DNA of 61,960 nt from SAR324 cluster bacterium (GCA_015231885.1 JADGAT010000019.1:1-61960), one strand, 5' to 3'; shown: positions 42,757 to 53,432, counted from the first letter of the stretch. Numbers and translations are program-made. The notes: a model not told the origin generated them from the sequence alone.

Positions 42757-45700
42757 TTATTCTCCAGAATAGTCACGGGAAGCCAAAAATTCAAACAACT
42801 CTCGGCGTTCCTTGATTTGTTTTTCGGAGAATTTCAATAACTCTGCAGCAACTTTTGGCTGGCTCTTTGTCAGCATTTTGTATCGGTTTTCCGCATAGAT
42901 ATACTCTTCCAAACGCATTTTTTGTGCAGGAGAATCGAAGCTCAAAGGATTCTTTCCTTCATCCTTGAGCCTGGGATTATAGCGATAAAGCAGCCAGTGT
43001 CCAGAAAGAACAGCCGCTTTTTGGTTCTGCATACCCCGGCTCATATCAATTCCATGGGCAATACAATGGCTGTACGCCAAAATGATTGATGGACCTGGAT
43101 AAGATTCGGCTTCCAGAAAAGTACGCAGGGTGTGCTCGTCTTTTGCACCCATTGCCACGCTACCCACATACACATTGCCATAGCTCATGGCAATCATACC
43201 AAGGTCTTTTTTCGGAGAAGTTTTTCCTCCTGCAGCAAACTTAGCAACCGCTCCAGGGGGGGTGGCTTTCGATGTTTGTCCTCCAGTATTGGAGTAAACT
43301 TCCGTATCCATCACTAGAATATTGATATCCCGTCCACTGGCCAGAGTATGATCCAACCCGCCAAAGCCAATATCATAGGCCCATCCGTCTCCACCAAGAA
43401 TCCAAACACTCTTTTTCACCAGTGAGTCGGCCACATCAAGAAGATTCTTTGCTTCCGGACTATCCACCGAAGCGAGTTTTTCTTTCAAAGCCGCAACTCT
43501 TTGCCGTTGATCATAAATTCCTGTTTCGTCAGTTTGGTCCGCTTCTAAAAGCTCAGCTACCAGATTATCACCAACTTGACCTGCTAGTTTGCGAACCAGT
43601 TCTCCCGCAAATTCTTTTTGTTTGTCAATGGACAGGCGGAATCCTAAACCAAATTCGGCATTGTCTTCAAATAACGAATTTGACCAGGTTGGTCCTCTGC
43701 CATCTTCGTTAACAGTCCATGGTGTAGTCGGCAAGTTCCCTCCATAAATGGAGCTGCATCCGGTTGCATTCGCAATCATTGCCCGATCACCAAACAACTG
43801 TGATAACAGTTTGACATATGGAGTTTCGCCACAACCTTCACAGGCACCGGAGAATTCAAACAAGGACTCCTGTACTTGCTGTTGGCTGATGCGGCCCCTG
43901 TTCAGTGTACGTCGATCCGGGGTTGGTATCTTTGTAAAGAAGTCCCAGCTTTCACTCTCCTGTTCTCGTAATGCAGGCTGCGGAGTCATATTGATTGCTT
44001 TCAGTCGGGTTTCCGTCTTGTTCTTAACAGGACAAATATCGACACAAATTCCACAACCCGTACAATCTTCGGGAGCCACTTGAACCGTGAAATTCCATCC
44101 TTTCCAGAGACGATCCCTCGCTGCTGCCGATTTGAATGCGGCCGGAGCACCATCCAAATGCTTTTCTTCATAGGCATTGGTACGAATCGAAGCGTGTGGG
44201 CAGACCAATGAGCATTTTCCACATTGGATACAGATTTTTTCATCCCAGACAGGAATCTCTAAAGCAATATTCCGTTTTTCCCATCTCGCTGTTGCGGTAG
44301 GAAACGTACCATCATTTGGCAGAGCACTGACAGGTAGACTATCTCCACGTCCTGCGATAATTTCGCCCAATACATCCTTCACAAAAGCAGGAGCGTTTTC
44401 CGGAACTGGTGGCAAAAATTCAAGGCTGCTGCTTACAGCGGCAACATCCACCTCATGTAAATGAGCCAGCGTCGCTTCCACAGCCTTCAAGTTTTGCTCA
44501 ACCACAGCCTTTCCTTTGGCACCATAAGTTTTCTCAATGGATTTGTTGATCTCACCAATGGCTTGATCTTTGGGAAGTACGCCAGAAATGGCAAAGAAAC
44601 AAACCTGCATGATGGTGTTGATACGACGCCCCATTCCCGAATTTTTGGCAACATCCACGGCATCAATCACATAAAATTTAAGATTTTTTTCATGAATTTC
44701 ATGCTGGATAGGCCGGGGCAGTTTGTTCCAAATTTCATCCTTATTTTCAGGAGTATTCAACAAAAATGTGCCTCCCGGGACAATGTGCTCCAGGACATTA
44801 TACCTTTCCAAAAAGACGGGTTGATGACACGCTACAAAGTTGGCTTCCTGGACTAGATAAGTCGAATGAATCGGAGTGGGCCCGAAGCGTACATGAGAGA
44901 TTGTCATCGCACCAGACTTTTTAGAATCATATACAAAATACCCCTGAGCATGCTGCTCTGTATTTTCCCCAATGATTTTGATCGTGTTTTTGTTGGCACC
45001 CACTGTGCCATCAGCACCCAATCCATAAAAAATAGCCCTGGTGACATCGTCTGTTTCTGTAGAAAATTTTGGATCATAATCCAGGCTGGTGTGCGTCACA
45101 TCATCCACAATTCCAATAGTAAAATGATTTTTGGGCTTTTCCTGTGTCAGATTATCAAGCACGCCTTTAACCATGGCAGGGGTGAAATCTTTGGAAGATA
45201 ACCCATATCGACCACCCACTACCTTGGGTAACGACTTCAAACTGCCCCACCCGTTATTCATTGCTTCATGCAGTCCAGTGAGACAATCCACATACAGCGG
45301 CTCACCTGTAGCACCTGGTTCTTTGGTACGATCCAAAACGGCAATGCTCTTTGTGGTTTCGGGCAACGACTCTATGAAACGTTTTGAGTCAAATGGCCGA
45401 TACAGACGAACTTTGATTAAACCAACTTTTTCTCCCTTATTTTGCAAAAATGCTATAGTTTCCTGAACAGCTTCACAACCAGAGCCCATCAATACGACAA
45501 CTCTTTCTGCATCCGGGGCACCACAATAATCAAATAAATTATAGGTACGTCCGGTTAGTTTGGCAAAATGCTCCATTGTTTCTGCAACTATATCGGGACA
45601 GGCATCATAAAATGAATTCACGGTTTCTTTTGCCTGGAAATGCACATCCGGGTTTTGTGCTGTTCCCCGCAGTATAGGGCGATCCGGAGACATAGCTCTT

Positions 45701-46317
45701 AGGCGGTGCTCCATTACAAGTTTTTCATCAATCAAATCCCTTAAAACGTCTTCACCAACCACCTCAATTTTATTGACTTCATGAGACGTACGAAAGCCAT
45801 CAAAGAAGTGTAAAAATGGGATGCGGGATTTCAATGTGGCAGCATGAGCAATTGCAGCTATATCCATACTCTCTTGAACTGAACAGGAAGAGAGCATTCC
45901 AAATCCAGTGGAGCGTGCACTCATTACATCACTATGATCTCCAAAAATCGATAGTCCCTGAGTCGCCAGGGTTCGTGCTGCAATATGGAATACTGCCGAA
46001 GTGAGCTCTCCTGCAATTTTATACATATTTGGAATCATCAGCAGCAGTCCCTGTGACGCTGTAAACGTCGTAGTCAGACTGCCAGCCTGCAATGATCCGT
46101 GAACCGCTCCTGCGGCTCCTCCTTCACTCTGCATTTCAACTACAGATGGAATCGTTCCCCAAATATTAGGCATTCCCTGGGCTGCCCAAGCATCAGCAAA
46201 CTCACCCATTGTAGAAGAAGGTGTGATCGGATAAATAGCAATTACTTCATTGAGACGATATGCAACATAAGCCGCAGCCTCATTACCATCCATCGTTTTA
46301 AATACGGGTTTACTCAT
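42757..46317 (-). CDS. nifJ: Pyruvate:ferredoxin (flavodoxin) oxidoreductase
   Basis: A single-chain 1186-residue enzyme oxidising pyruvate to acetyl-CoA and CO2 with ferredoxin reduction. All domains are fused in the usual order: TPP-binding PYR domain starting FKTMDGNEAAAYVAYRLNEV, gamma domain, and a ferredoxin domain with two CxxCxxC...CP clusters (CIQCGKCSLVCP and CTGCGICVDICP). The C-terminal TPP domain carries the proximal cluster CEGCGETP and NATGCSSIYGG. GGAGGT precedes the ATG. It indicates an anaerobic or micro-oxic lifestyle. The 363-bp upstream gap (46318-46680) probably holds its promoter; no gene is in it. Confidence 0.96.
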   Translation of the reverse strand: MSKPVFKTMDGNEAAAYVAYRLNEVIAIYPITPSSTMGEFADAWAAQGMPNIWGTIPSVVEMQSEGGAAGAVHGSLQAGSLTTTFTASQGLLLMIPNMYKIAGELTSAVFHIAARTLATQGLSIFGDHSDVMSARSTGFGMLSSCSVQESMDIAAIAHAATLKSRIPFLHFFDGFRTSHEVNKIEVVGEDVLRDLIDEKLVMEHRLRAMSPDRPILRGTAQNPDVHFQAKETVNSFYDACPDIVAETMEHFAKLTGRTYNLFDYCGAPDAERVVVLMGSGCEAVQETIAFLQNKGEKVGLIKVRLYRPFDSKRFIESLPETTKSIAVLDRTKEPGATGEPLYVDCLTGLHEAMNNGWGSLKSLPKVVGGRYGLSSKDFTPAMVKGVLDNLTQEKPKNHFTIGIVDDVTHTSLDYDPKFSTETDDVTRAIFYGLGADGTVGANKNTIKIIGENTEQHAQGYFVYDSKKSGAMTISHVRFGPTPIHSTYLVQEANFVACHQPVFLERYNVLEHIVPGGTFLLNTPENKDEIWNKLPRPIQHEIHEKNLKFYVIDAVDVAKNSGMGRRINTIMQVCFFAISGVLPKDQAIGEINKSIEKTYGAKGKAVVEQNLKAVEATLAHLHEVDVAAVSSSLEFLPPVPENAPAFVKDVLGEIIAGRGDSLPVSALPNDGTFPTATARWEKRNIALEIPVWDEKICIQCGKCSLVCPHASIRTNAYEEKHLDGAPAAFKSAAARDRLWKGWNFTVQVAPEDCTGCGICVDICPVKNKTETRLKAINMTPQPALREQESESWDFFTKIPTPDRRTLNRGRISQQQVQESLFEFSGACEGCGETPYVKLLSQLFGDRAMIANATGCSSIYGGNLPTTPWTVNEDGRGPTWSNSLFEDNAEFGLGFRLSIDKQKEFAGELVRKLAGQVGDNLVAELLEADQTDETGIYDQRQRVAALKEKLASVDSPEAKNLLDVADSLVKKSVWILGGDGWAYDIGFGGLDHTLASGRDINILVMDTEVYSNTGGQTSKATPPGAVAKFAAGGKTSPKKDLGMIAMSYGNVYVGSVAMGAKDEHTLRTFLEAESYPGPSIILAYSHCIAHGIDMSRGMQNQKAAVLSGHWLLYRYNPRLKDEGKNPLSFDSPAQKMRLEEYIYAENRYKMLTKSQPKVAAELLKFSEKQIKERRELFEFLASRDYSGE

Positions 46318-46680
46318 GACTTACCTCCATTATTTTAATACCATTTCAGACAAACAAAACAGAATTGTATCAATTGACCTGTATTGGCTTTTTTACCATA
46401 GTATTTATGTGTACTTGGTCTAATAAAATTGTTATACCGATTTCCCCTGGTGCAAATCCTAAAAAACAAAATTCAGCAATAGTTTAGGAATTACTCTGTC
46501 AAAGCAGTGTCAAACTATATTCCACATTGGGGGCGCAATGTAAACACAATTTTATTCATCGGATTACGAAACAGCCCTCCTCATATCATAAGATCTAGAA
46601 GACACCATTCCATAACATCTATCCACCTTTACCAATTGATCGAGCCTTGCTTCATGACATGACCTTTTTCCCAAAACAGC
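46318..46680. other. Intergenic region upstream of nifJ
   Basis: No gene, repeat or hairpin is recognised. On the reverse strand the only firm element is the GGAGGT ribosome site of nifJ. The stretch is AT-rich and must contain the nifJ promoter; no FNR-like palindrome could be identified with confidence. Confidence 0.4.
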
Positions 46681-48684
46681 TCATACCTTCAATAAATTTT
46701 GAATAATCCGGTTGAACTCAGAAACTTCGACAGGCTTAATAAAAAATTCACGAATGCCGATTTCTTTCGCTTTTTCCTCAGAAATGGCATCGCTGTATCC
46801 AGTGGCTAAGACAATAGGAAGGTCGGGTCTGATTTTCAAAACTTCCTCACTCAACTTATCTCCTGTTAAATGGGGCATGGTGTAGTCCGTAAAAACCAGA
46901 TCAAACTGATCTGGGTTCAGGAAAAATTCTTCACGCGCATCAACACTGCTATTGAAAACAGTGACCTCATATCCCAGCTGGTTTAGCATTGTTTCATAAA
47001 AACGGGTTAAATACAATTCATCATCCACCACCATAATATGACCTTTTCCCTGTTCTTCGGAAAATTCGATGATCACCTGATCCTGAACCTTATCTTTCAC
47101 CATTGGAAAATAAATGTAAAAAGTAGAACCTTCCCCAACCCGGCTTTCGACAGCAATGGCACCACCATGCTGCTCTACGATACTGTGAGTAATGGACAAT
47201 CCCAACCCTGTGCCTTTTCCCACTTCTTTTGTCGTAAAAAACGGATCAAATATTCGTTCTTTCACATCAGCAGGTATACCGCATCCTGTATCACGAACCA
47301 TCAACTTCACATAACCCCCCTCACTTAGACCAGGCAGAGGTTGTTCATTTTTATAACATTGTTCTTCTTGTAAACTAATCGTGAGGATCCCGCCTTCATC
47401 CTGCATGGATTGAACAGCATTGGCACACAGGTTAATAATAACTTGCTGGAGCTGTGACGGATCTGCAAAGATTGAAAAGTTATCCGAGAGGATTTCTTGT
47501 CGAATTTCAACAGTAGCTGGAATCGTCGCCCTCATCAGCATCAACGATTCTTCAATAACTGGAGCTATCTTCAGAACACGGAGCTGCTGTTCATCCATTC
47601 GGCTGAAAGTGAGAATTTGTCTAACCAGGTTAACAGCACGCTGTCCTGCTTTATACATACTATCGATATAGTCTTTTTCTTCACTGCCTTCCTGCATATT
47701 TTTGAGCAGCAATTGACTATAACCCTGTATAATGCCCAAGACATTGTTGAACTCATGGGCAATGCCTCCCGCTAAAGTACCTAATGATTCCATCTTCTGT
47801 GATTGCCGGAGCTGGGTTTCCAGATTTTTATGCTCGGTAATATCCTGCATGATCATGCCCACACCAAGCAGTAGACCATCCCCTGTTTTTACCGGATAAT
47901 AGCTGGTGAGCCAATTTTTTTTTGTTTCCGGTGCTGCAGAAACAAAACCGGTCATTTCAACATTCAGGACAGGGCTGTCGTCTTGTATGACTTGTTTGCA
48001 GACTTCCTTCACCTGATCCGCAATTTCGGGGATCATGTCTATAATGAACTTGCTGGTGTGTGATTCGGCAGTCTTACCACTGATCTGTGCCATGACTTCA
48101 TTGATCCTTAAAAAACGACCATCCGTAGACAAGATGCACAAACCTACCGGCGAGGCATTGTAGATATGTTTTAACTCCGCAAGCTGCTGATTCAGACGAA
48201 GCTCATTTTCCTGCAGCAGTTCATTGGCCACTCGAAGTTCACTGGTGCGCTGTTCCACACGCATTTCGAGTTCGTTGAACAGCTGGTGACGCTCAATGGC
48301 ATAATTGACAAGGCGAATCAAAATCGTCGGGGATATTTCATCTTTAGGCCAATAATCCTGTGCTCCCTTCTGCAATGCGGTCACCCCCAGGGACTCATCG
48401 TCCATGCCTGTCAGGACAATAATAGGCACATTAGGCACATATTCATGAACCCTGACCAGGGTATCCAGCCCTTCACTATCCGGGAGGTTTAAATCCAGCA
48501 GCACAATATCGGGTTTCCAATGATCCAGATAATCCAAACCCCGTGCTAAAGTTTCCCGATGCTCTACGGCAAAGACACGTGTGGGCCATTTCTCAACATC
48601 CGTATCCAGCAGCATTTCCACAATAACCCCCGCTGCTGTCAGGCTGTCTTCTATTAACAAAATGGTAGCACTGCTTCTGTTCAC
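46681..48684 (-). CDS. Hybrid histidine kinase (REC-PAS-HisKA-HATPase-REC)
   Basis: A soluble 667-residue kinase: N-terminal receiver (7-125, D64 in DIVLLDLNLPDSEG), coiled coil (135-170), PAS/PAC (170-290), HisKA with the phospho-histidine in GGIAHEFNNVLGIIQGY, HATPase (about 400-525; DTGCGIPAD, GKGTGLGLSI), and a C-terminal receiver (545-665) with DLVFTDYTM and IKPVE. It has the same architecture as the kinases at 1644 and 21530. No response regulator gene is adjacent. Confidence 0.9.
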   Translation of the reverse strand: MNRSSATILLIEDSLTAAGVIVEMLLDTDVEKWPTRVFAVEHRETLARGLDYLDHWKPDIVLLDLNLPDSEGLDTLVRVHEYVPNVPIIVLTGMDDESLGVTALQKGAQDYWPKDEISPTILIRLVNYAIERHQLFNELEMRVEQRTSELRVANELLQENELRLNQQLAELKHIYNASPVGLCILSTDGRFLRINEVMAQISGKTAESHTSKFIIDMIPEIADQVKEVCKQVIQDDSPVLNVEMTGFVSAAPETKKNWLTSYYPVKTGDGLLLGVGMIMQDITEHKNLETQLRQSQKMESLGTLAGGIAHEFNNVLGIIQGYSQLLLKNMQEGSEEKDYIDSMYKAGQRAVNLVRQILTFSRMDEQQLRVLKIAPVIEESLMLMRATIPATVEIRQEILSDNFSIFADPSQLQQVIINLCANAVQSMQDEGGILTISLQEEQCYKNEQPLPGLSEGGYVKLMVRDTGCGIPADVKERIFDPFFTTKEVGKGTGLGLSITHSIVEQHGGAIAVESRVGEGSTFYIYFPMVKDKVQDQVIIEFSEEQGKGHIMVVDDELYLTRFYETMLNQLGYEVTVFNSSVDAREEFFLNPDQFDLVFTDYTMPHLTGDKLSEEVLKIRPDLPIVLATGYSDAISEEKAKEIGIREFFIKPVEVSEFNRIIQNLLKV

Positions 48685-48784
48685 CGGCGGTCCCCCTGCT
48701 CTGTCAAAACCTGTTGGTATTACAAAATAAACGAGTTTCCTTTAAGAATCATTGCATAATACAAACGGCTTGTCCAGCAGGATA

Positions 48785-49690
48785 TCAAGAAGGAAGGAAC
48801 ACCAAGCTGTCTGCAGTCGTATTCAACTCCACCAGTGTCCCTAAAGGCAGTGTCAGGCTGATTTCTCCATGCCCGGAAGGAAGCCCAAAGGCAACAGGAA
48901 ACGGATCGTTCTTAAAAAAATCTACCAGCATTTCCCAGAGCAATCCATCCGTCCCATGACATCCCACCATCTCTCCAAAAACGAGCCCTTTCAATTGATC
49001 CAATTTACCAGCATTCCGTAAATGAGTCAGCATCCGGTCAATACGGTATGAATCCTCCTGAACATCTTCCAGGAACAAAATTTTTCCGTCTGTCTCAATT
49101 TCATAAAATGTTCCCAATGAAGCGACCACAAGGGACAAACACCCGCCTGTCAGAAAGCCTTGTGCTGTACCAGAATGAAGGGTCTGGATGGCATGAGCCG
49201 GGTAATGATCCGCATGAAATAAATGCTCTCGAAGAGACTGCTGGGTTTGGGCTTTTTGCGGAGATTCTAAAAATTGCGAAGTCGCCAGATTGGGACCATG
49301 AAACAATACCGCTGACGATACTTTTTGTAAGTAGAGCAGCAAGCTGGTGGCATCACTCAACCCCACAACTATTTTTTGATGATTGGCGACGAGTTCCGAG
49401 TTCAGACCAGACAAAAAACGAGAGGCCCCATATCCCCCTCTTGTCACAAACAATGCCTTGATCTGCGGATTCGTATAAAATTTTTCAAATTGCTCCAGTC
49501 GGTAGGAATCCTCTCCAGCCAAATAGAAATAGCGATTTTCGTAGCTTGGTTGTAAATGAACATAAAGTCCCCAGCTTTCTAAAACGGCAACCGCCTCTGC
49601 AATCAAATGCTGCTTTTCCTTCGTCTGATGACTGGAGGGAGCAATCAGCGCAACGGCATCTCCCGGTTTTAATTTTAAGGGTGCAGTCAT
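48785..49690 (-). CDS. ldcA: LD-carboxypeptidase (S66 family)
   Basis: A 301-residue serine peptidase that removes the terminal D-alanine from murein tetrapeptides during recycling. The signature VTRGGYGASRF is followed by the nucleophile S112 in GLSDATSLL; the acid (E in LFLEDVQEDSYRID) and the base (H in FGLPSGHGE) complete the triad. The start is taken at ATG 49690, as the ten residues before it are not conserved. Minus strand, 100 bp after the hybrid kinase gene. Confidence 0.88.
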   Translation of the reverse strand: MTAPLKLKPGDAVALIAPSSHQTKEKQHLIAEAVAVLESWGLYVHLQPSYENRYFYLAGEDSYRLEQFEKFYTNPQIKALFVTRGGYGASRFLSGLNSELVANHQKIVVGLSDATSLLLYLQKVSSAVLFHGPNLATSQFLESPQKAQTQQSLREHLFHADHYPAHAIQTLHSGTAQGFLTGGCLSLVVASLGTFYEIETDGKILFLEDVQEDSYRIDRMLTHLRNAGKLDQLKGLVFGEMVGCHGTDGLLWEMLVDFFKNDPFPVAFGLPSGHGEISLTLPLGTLVELNTTADSLVFLPS

Positions 49691-49908
49691 GATGTATTCT
49701 TTGTAAAGACGTTTCTCCAATCAGAGGATTACGCTCAATTCGTTTGATTGATTTGGGTACTGGATCAGCGTACAGTAAGCAAAGTTTTACCAAAACATTG
49801 CTGCTAAATCACTATAAAAAACAGAGTGTTTTACTTTGCTGTTAAAATTTGCTTTACTACGTGTCTGTCCACTGGTCAACCTAGAAATTTCAAATACATG
49901 AAAACAAT

Positions 49909-51396
49909 ATGAGCAATCCGTCCACAAAAAAAGAGATCATTATCGTCCTGATGGTCCTTATCTTCTGCAGTCGTTTATTCCAAATCAATGACCCTATTGT
50001 AGACCACCATAGCTGGAATCAGATCTCAGCCGCTTCCATGGCCAAGCACCTTTATTACGATTGGAGCACCTTTTTTAGCCCAACCGTAGATTTGTATGGT
50101 TCTCCGGATAGCACCAGCACCGTGTATGCTCAGGAAATGCTCCTGTACCATTTGCCCATTGCTTTATTATACCACTTATTTGGAGTGGCCGAATGGGCAG
50201 CTCGCCTGGTCAGTATCACCTACGGGATGATTGGATTATGGTACTTGTTTTTGCTGTCAAAACGTTTATTTGGGGAAAATACAGCGATCCTGACTCTCTT
50301 TCTTGCTGGTTTTTCTCCCTTGAATTGGTTTTACCACCAGAGTATCATGTCCGATAACAGCATGGTCACTGCCATGATTGCAGGATTTTACTACTTCTAT
50401 TTATGGCTGGAAGACAGGCAAAAAGAAAAATATTTTTGGTATTCCTTATGCTGGACAATGGCAGCAGGGCTTTTCAAAAGTTATGGGCTGGTCATCGGGG
50501 CAGGATATCTCTTGTTGATTATATTGAGAAAAGAATATCAGCTCCTGCTGTCACCAAGACTATATCTTTTCACTATTCTAGCCTGGCTCCCGGCAATCCT
50601 TTGGATTTATCATGCTCTGGGGTTGGAGGAAGGAAAAACCGAATTTTCAAATATCAATCAAATTTTACATCCAGAGCTATTGTGGAGCTGGAGTTTTTAT
50701 AAGAGGATGGTGCTGGCACGCTTCACGGATCAGCTGCTCACTCCTCTCATTGCTATAGGCTGTGTGATTGGGATGTGCAAAGCACGTTTACAAGAAAAAC
50801 AATACCATCCTCCCATCGCCTTGCTAGGAGCCTGCTTGATCTATCTTTTTATTGTACAGAGAGGGAATTTTGTCCATGATTATTATCAACTGCCATTTGT
50901 CCCATGCCTCACGCTCTTTGCGGCCATTGGCATCAGGGAAATATGGCGTTGGAAGAAACTCCAGATCTCTCAGAGCAAACCTTTGATTGGAAGCTGCCTA
51001 ACCCTGTTTTTTTTTCAAAGCCTCATCTATACCTACAATCATGCCAGGGATGACATTGGTTCCTACAACGCAGGGACGCAGATTGCCGCATTGAGTGAAT
51101 CTTCAGAAGACAAGGTATTGGCTTTTGACATTGGGGCGAACAAAAGAAATCAACTGGTTTATTATTCCAACCATAAAGGGTGGCATGTTGCTCATCTGGA
51201 CTGGAAGGTGCTCGCAGAATATCAATCGCGTGGCGTTACCTGGCTGGGTGTCAATCTGCTAAAAGAATCCCATTTTAAAAAATATGAACTTTTTCTGAAA
51301 CAGCTTGGACAAAAATATCCAAAGGTCTGGGAGAATCAAGACACCGTAGACCGCTATGGACGTCCAGTGCTGTCTCAAGTATATCACTTGAAATGA
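49909..51396 (+). CDS. Polytopic membrane glycosyltransferase (GT39/ArnT-like)
   Basis: A 495-residue protein with about 10-12 helices and a C-terminal soluble domain. The first loop reads NDPIVDHHSWNQISAASMAK, with an acidic residue at the position of the GT-C catalytic Asp. QSIMSDNSMVTAMIAGFYYF is typical of the PMT2 family (dolichyl-phosphate-mannose mannosyltransferase-like). It would transfer a sugar from a polyprenyl carrier to lipid A or another periplasmic acceptor. Stand-alone gene, with the similar-layout gene at 37204 elsewhere in the window. Confidence 0.75.
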   Translation: MSNPSTKKEIIIVLMVLIFCSRLFQINDPIVDHHSWNQISAASMAKHLYYDWSTFFSPTVDLYGSPDSTSTVYAQEMLLYHLPIALLYHLFGVAEWAARLVSITYGMIGLWYLFLLSKRLFGENTAILTLFLAGFSPLNWFYHQSIMSDNSMVTAMIAGFYYFYLWLEDRQKEKYFWYSLCWTMAAGLFKSYGLVIGAGYLLLIILRKEYQLLLSPRLYLFTILAWLPAILWIYHALGLEEGKTEFSNINQILHPELLWSWSFYKRMVLARFTDQLLTPLIAIGCVIGMCKARLQEKQYHPPIALLGACLIYLFIVQRGNFVHDYYQLPFVPCLTLFAAIGIREIWRWKKLQISQSKPLIGSCLTLFFFQSLIYTYNHARDDIGSYNAGTQIAALSESSEDKVLAFDIGANKRNQLVYYSNHKGWHVAHLDWKVLAEYQSRGVTWLGVNLLKESHFKKYELFLKQLGQKYPKVWENQDTVDRYGRPVLSQVYHLK

Positions 51397-51429
51397 GCAA
51401 AGAAAAAAACAGGGATTTTTCAAGAGGAC

Positions 51430-51452
51430 GGTGCAGAGAATATCTCCGCACC
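51430..51452. other. Hairpin 3-prime of the HU gene
   Basis: GGTGCAGAG (51430-51438) and CTCCGCACC (51444-51452) form a 9-bp stem with one G-T pair and a five-base loop. A T-run follows on the minus strand about 20 bases further, so it may act as an inefficient terminator for the HU gene. Confidence 0.35.
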
Positions 51453-51490
51453 ATTAGAAAGTTTAAAGATAAGGGGGGGAGGGATTTATC

Positions 51491-51763
51491 TTAATTGACC
51501 GCAGCTTTCAATTTACTGCCAACACTGAATTTCACTGTATTAGATGCAGGGATGCTAATTTCCTGGCCTGTTTGAGGATTCCTGCCTTTGCGTGCAGAAC
51601 GCTTTGAAACAGAAAAGGTGCCAAAGCCAATCAAAGGAATTGATTCACCTTTGCTCAACGTGCTTTCGATCACACCCAATGTTGCGTTCAAAAATAATTC
51701 TGCATCTACTTTAGTTCTACCCGTTTCCTGTGCAATCTCTGCAATTAACTCTGCTTTTGTCAT
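51491..51763 (-). CDS. HU-family DNA-binding protein
   Basis: A 90-residue nucleoid protein. The start at ATG 51763 has a GGAAGGAG site and gives the conserved MTKAELIAEIAQETG. The DNA-binding arm contains GFGTFSVSKRSARKGRNPQT and the proline ISIPAS that intercalates in DNA. It bends DNA and helps replication and repair. Divergent from the TonB/TolA-like gene; the 500-bp gap between them holds no gene. Confidence 0.95.
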   Translation of the reverse strand: MTKAELIAEIAQETGRTKVDAELFLNATLGVIESTLSKGESIPLIGFGTFSVSKRSARKGRNPQTGQEISIPASNTVKFSVGSKLKAAVN

Positions 51764-51778
51764 TATGACTCCTTCCAA

Positions 51779-52311
51779 TTATAAAATTAATGATATTGTT
51801 ATGCCTTATGGCACAAACGGTCTAAAAAATTTTCCCTTGTTGCCTCTTAAATAAAGAGCTCTGATTCAATAGGGCGCATCTCAGAGAAGTAGAATTTGTT
51901 GATATTCCACTTTATCTTTAAATTAAAGATCTATTGTAAAGATGATATTTAGGTATCCAAGACTCGTCTATCTTTCTTCTCCAGAGAAGTCAAGCTTTCA
52001 CTTAAGGTTTATTTGAATAGATTCGTTAATTTTTAATAAATGGCTCGAAACTAGTTCCTGACTCAGTTAAAGTGGTAAGAATCAAGTTATTTCAGCCATT
52101 TTGAACCCATGTATTCTGCATTCAAATGGTAAGAATAAAAATTTATTCTTTTTTGATTAATATTTCCATAGCACCACTCAACTCAAAGAAAAAATGGGAC
52201 TAATGTTCGTATTTTTGCTATAGTGTTCCAGCACATTTTTTGGGTTTGATCATATGCAATGACAAAAAAGCCGCACAGGGCATCATATTATCATCAAAAA
52301 ACAACACTATC
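51779..52311. other. Intergenic region between HU and the TonB/TolA-like gene
   Basis: No gene is seen. A short sequence TGGTAAGAAT occurs twice (near 52073 and 52126). TATAGT at about 52220 could be a -10 box for the plus-strand gene, without a clear -35. The rest is AT-rich with no repeats of note. Confidence 0.3.
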
Positions 52312-53382
52312 ATGACGGAAAACTTTGAAACAGGGCAAAAGTTTCCATTTTTCTTTATCATTTCTGCCATTTTCCATGTGATTCTGCTGATTGTTGCGAT
52401 TGTACTCCATCCTGCACCCACAAAAGCAACGCTTCAGGAATCCACTGCACGAGTGGGGGTCAAATACATGACTCATCGTACAGCAATCCCTTTTCCTGGA
52501 TCTACAGCCCCCACCCACAAGAAAAACATTCCCTTTCCTCCAAAAATCAAAAGAGCGTCTGTCCCTAAAACGGTTAGGCCGGTGGCACCCATGCCTCCTC
52601 CAAGGCCTACTAAAACAATTAATGCCCCAAAAGCAAATATCCTTAAAGCGCCGCAGGCAAAACCCCGATTCACCTCTAAAAAAAAGCTAGTGCTTCCCAA
52701 ACCACTGAAGCCAAAGCGTCAATCTTTAGTTAAAGAACCGGCGTCTAACACACCGAAGCTCTCAAAACGCAAAAAACCGGTGGCAGCTTTACCCAAATTA
52801 CAACCAACGTCGGCAGCACCTTCTTTAAATAAAAAAATTCCCAGCATTACAAATCCGGTATTACCTCAAAAATTTTCAACTCCAGCACCACCAAAATTTT
52901 CTGTCACACCAGACTATAATGATCCTAAAATAACCATTCAGGATATTTCGCGAACTCCCGAAGATTTGAAGCAGCCTCTCTCCCCACCTGTCATCAACAC
53001 AGCACTGCCCGTACCAGAGGCTCTATCAAGTTCTGGACAAGATCTGTCTCCAGGAGCCTCTATGCAAGGAAATGCCGCCCTTCCTGGAATAAATTTTAAT
53101 CTCACACGGCATGTGAGAGACCAGTACAATGCTTTGATTGCTGCTGCCATTAAACAAAATCTTTATGCACCGGAGCGTTTTGATACAAAAATTTCAGTAA
53201 AAATCAGAGTGGCCATTGGCTTGCACGGAGAATTAGTAGAATATAAGCTCCAACAATCCAGTGGTATGGAGGCATTTGATCTTGCGGCACTCAATGCCGT
53301 AAAAACAACAGAGTTTCATGAACTTCCGGAAGAACTCGCCAAGAGTCCCCCATATGTGGTTGTATTTAAAATTTCACCCTGA
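52312..53382 (+). CDS. TonB/TolA-family energy transducer protein
   Basis: A 356-residue inner-membrane protein: short cytoplasmic N-terminus, one transmembrane helix (about 10-30), a long Pro/Lys/Ala-rich periplasmic spacer (about 50-250), and a C-terminal TonB/TolA fold (265-356; ISVKIRVAIGLHGELVEYKL). The location before tolB suggests TolA rather than TonB. No ExbB/D or TolQ/R gene is near. The start at ATG 52312 replaces an upstream TTG frame without a ribosome site. Confidence 0.8.
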   Translation: MTENFETGQKFPFFFIISAIFHVILLIVAIVLHPAPTKATLQESTARVGVKYMTHRTAIPFPGSTAPTHKKNIPFPPKIKRASVPKTVRPVAPMPPPRPTKTINAPKANILKAPQAKPRFTSKKKLVLPKPLKPKRQSLVKEPASNTPKLSKRKKPVAALPKLQPTSAAPSLNKKIPSITNPVLPQKFSTPAPPKFSVTPDYNDPKITIQDISRTPEDLKQPLSPPVINTALPVPEALSSSGQDLSPGASMQGNAALPGINFNLTRHVRDQYNALIAAAIKQNLYAPERFDTKISVKIRVAIGLHGELVEYKLQQSSGMEAFDLAALNAVKTTEFHELPEELAKSPPYVVVFKISP

Positions 53383-53432
53383 TTTTCCATCATAACCGGA
53401 TTTAAAAATAATATAATTTTCAAGGATTGAAT

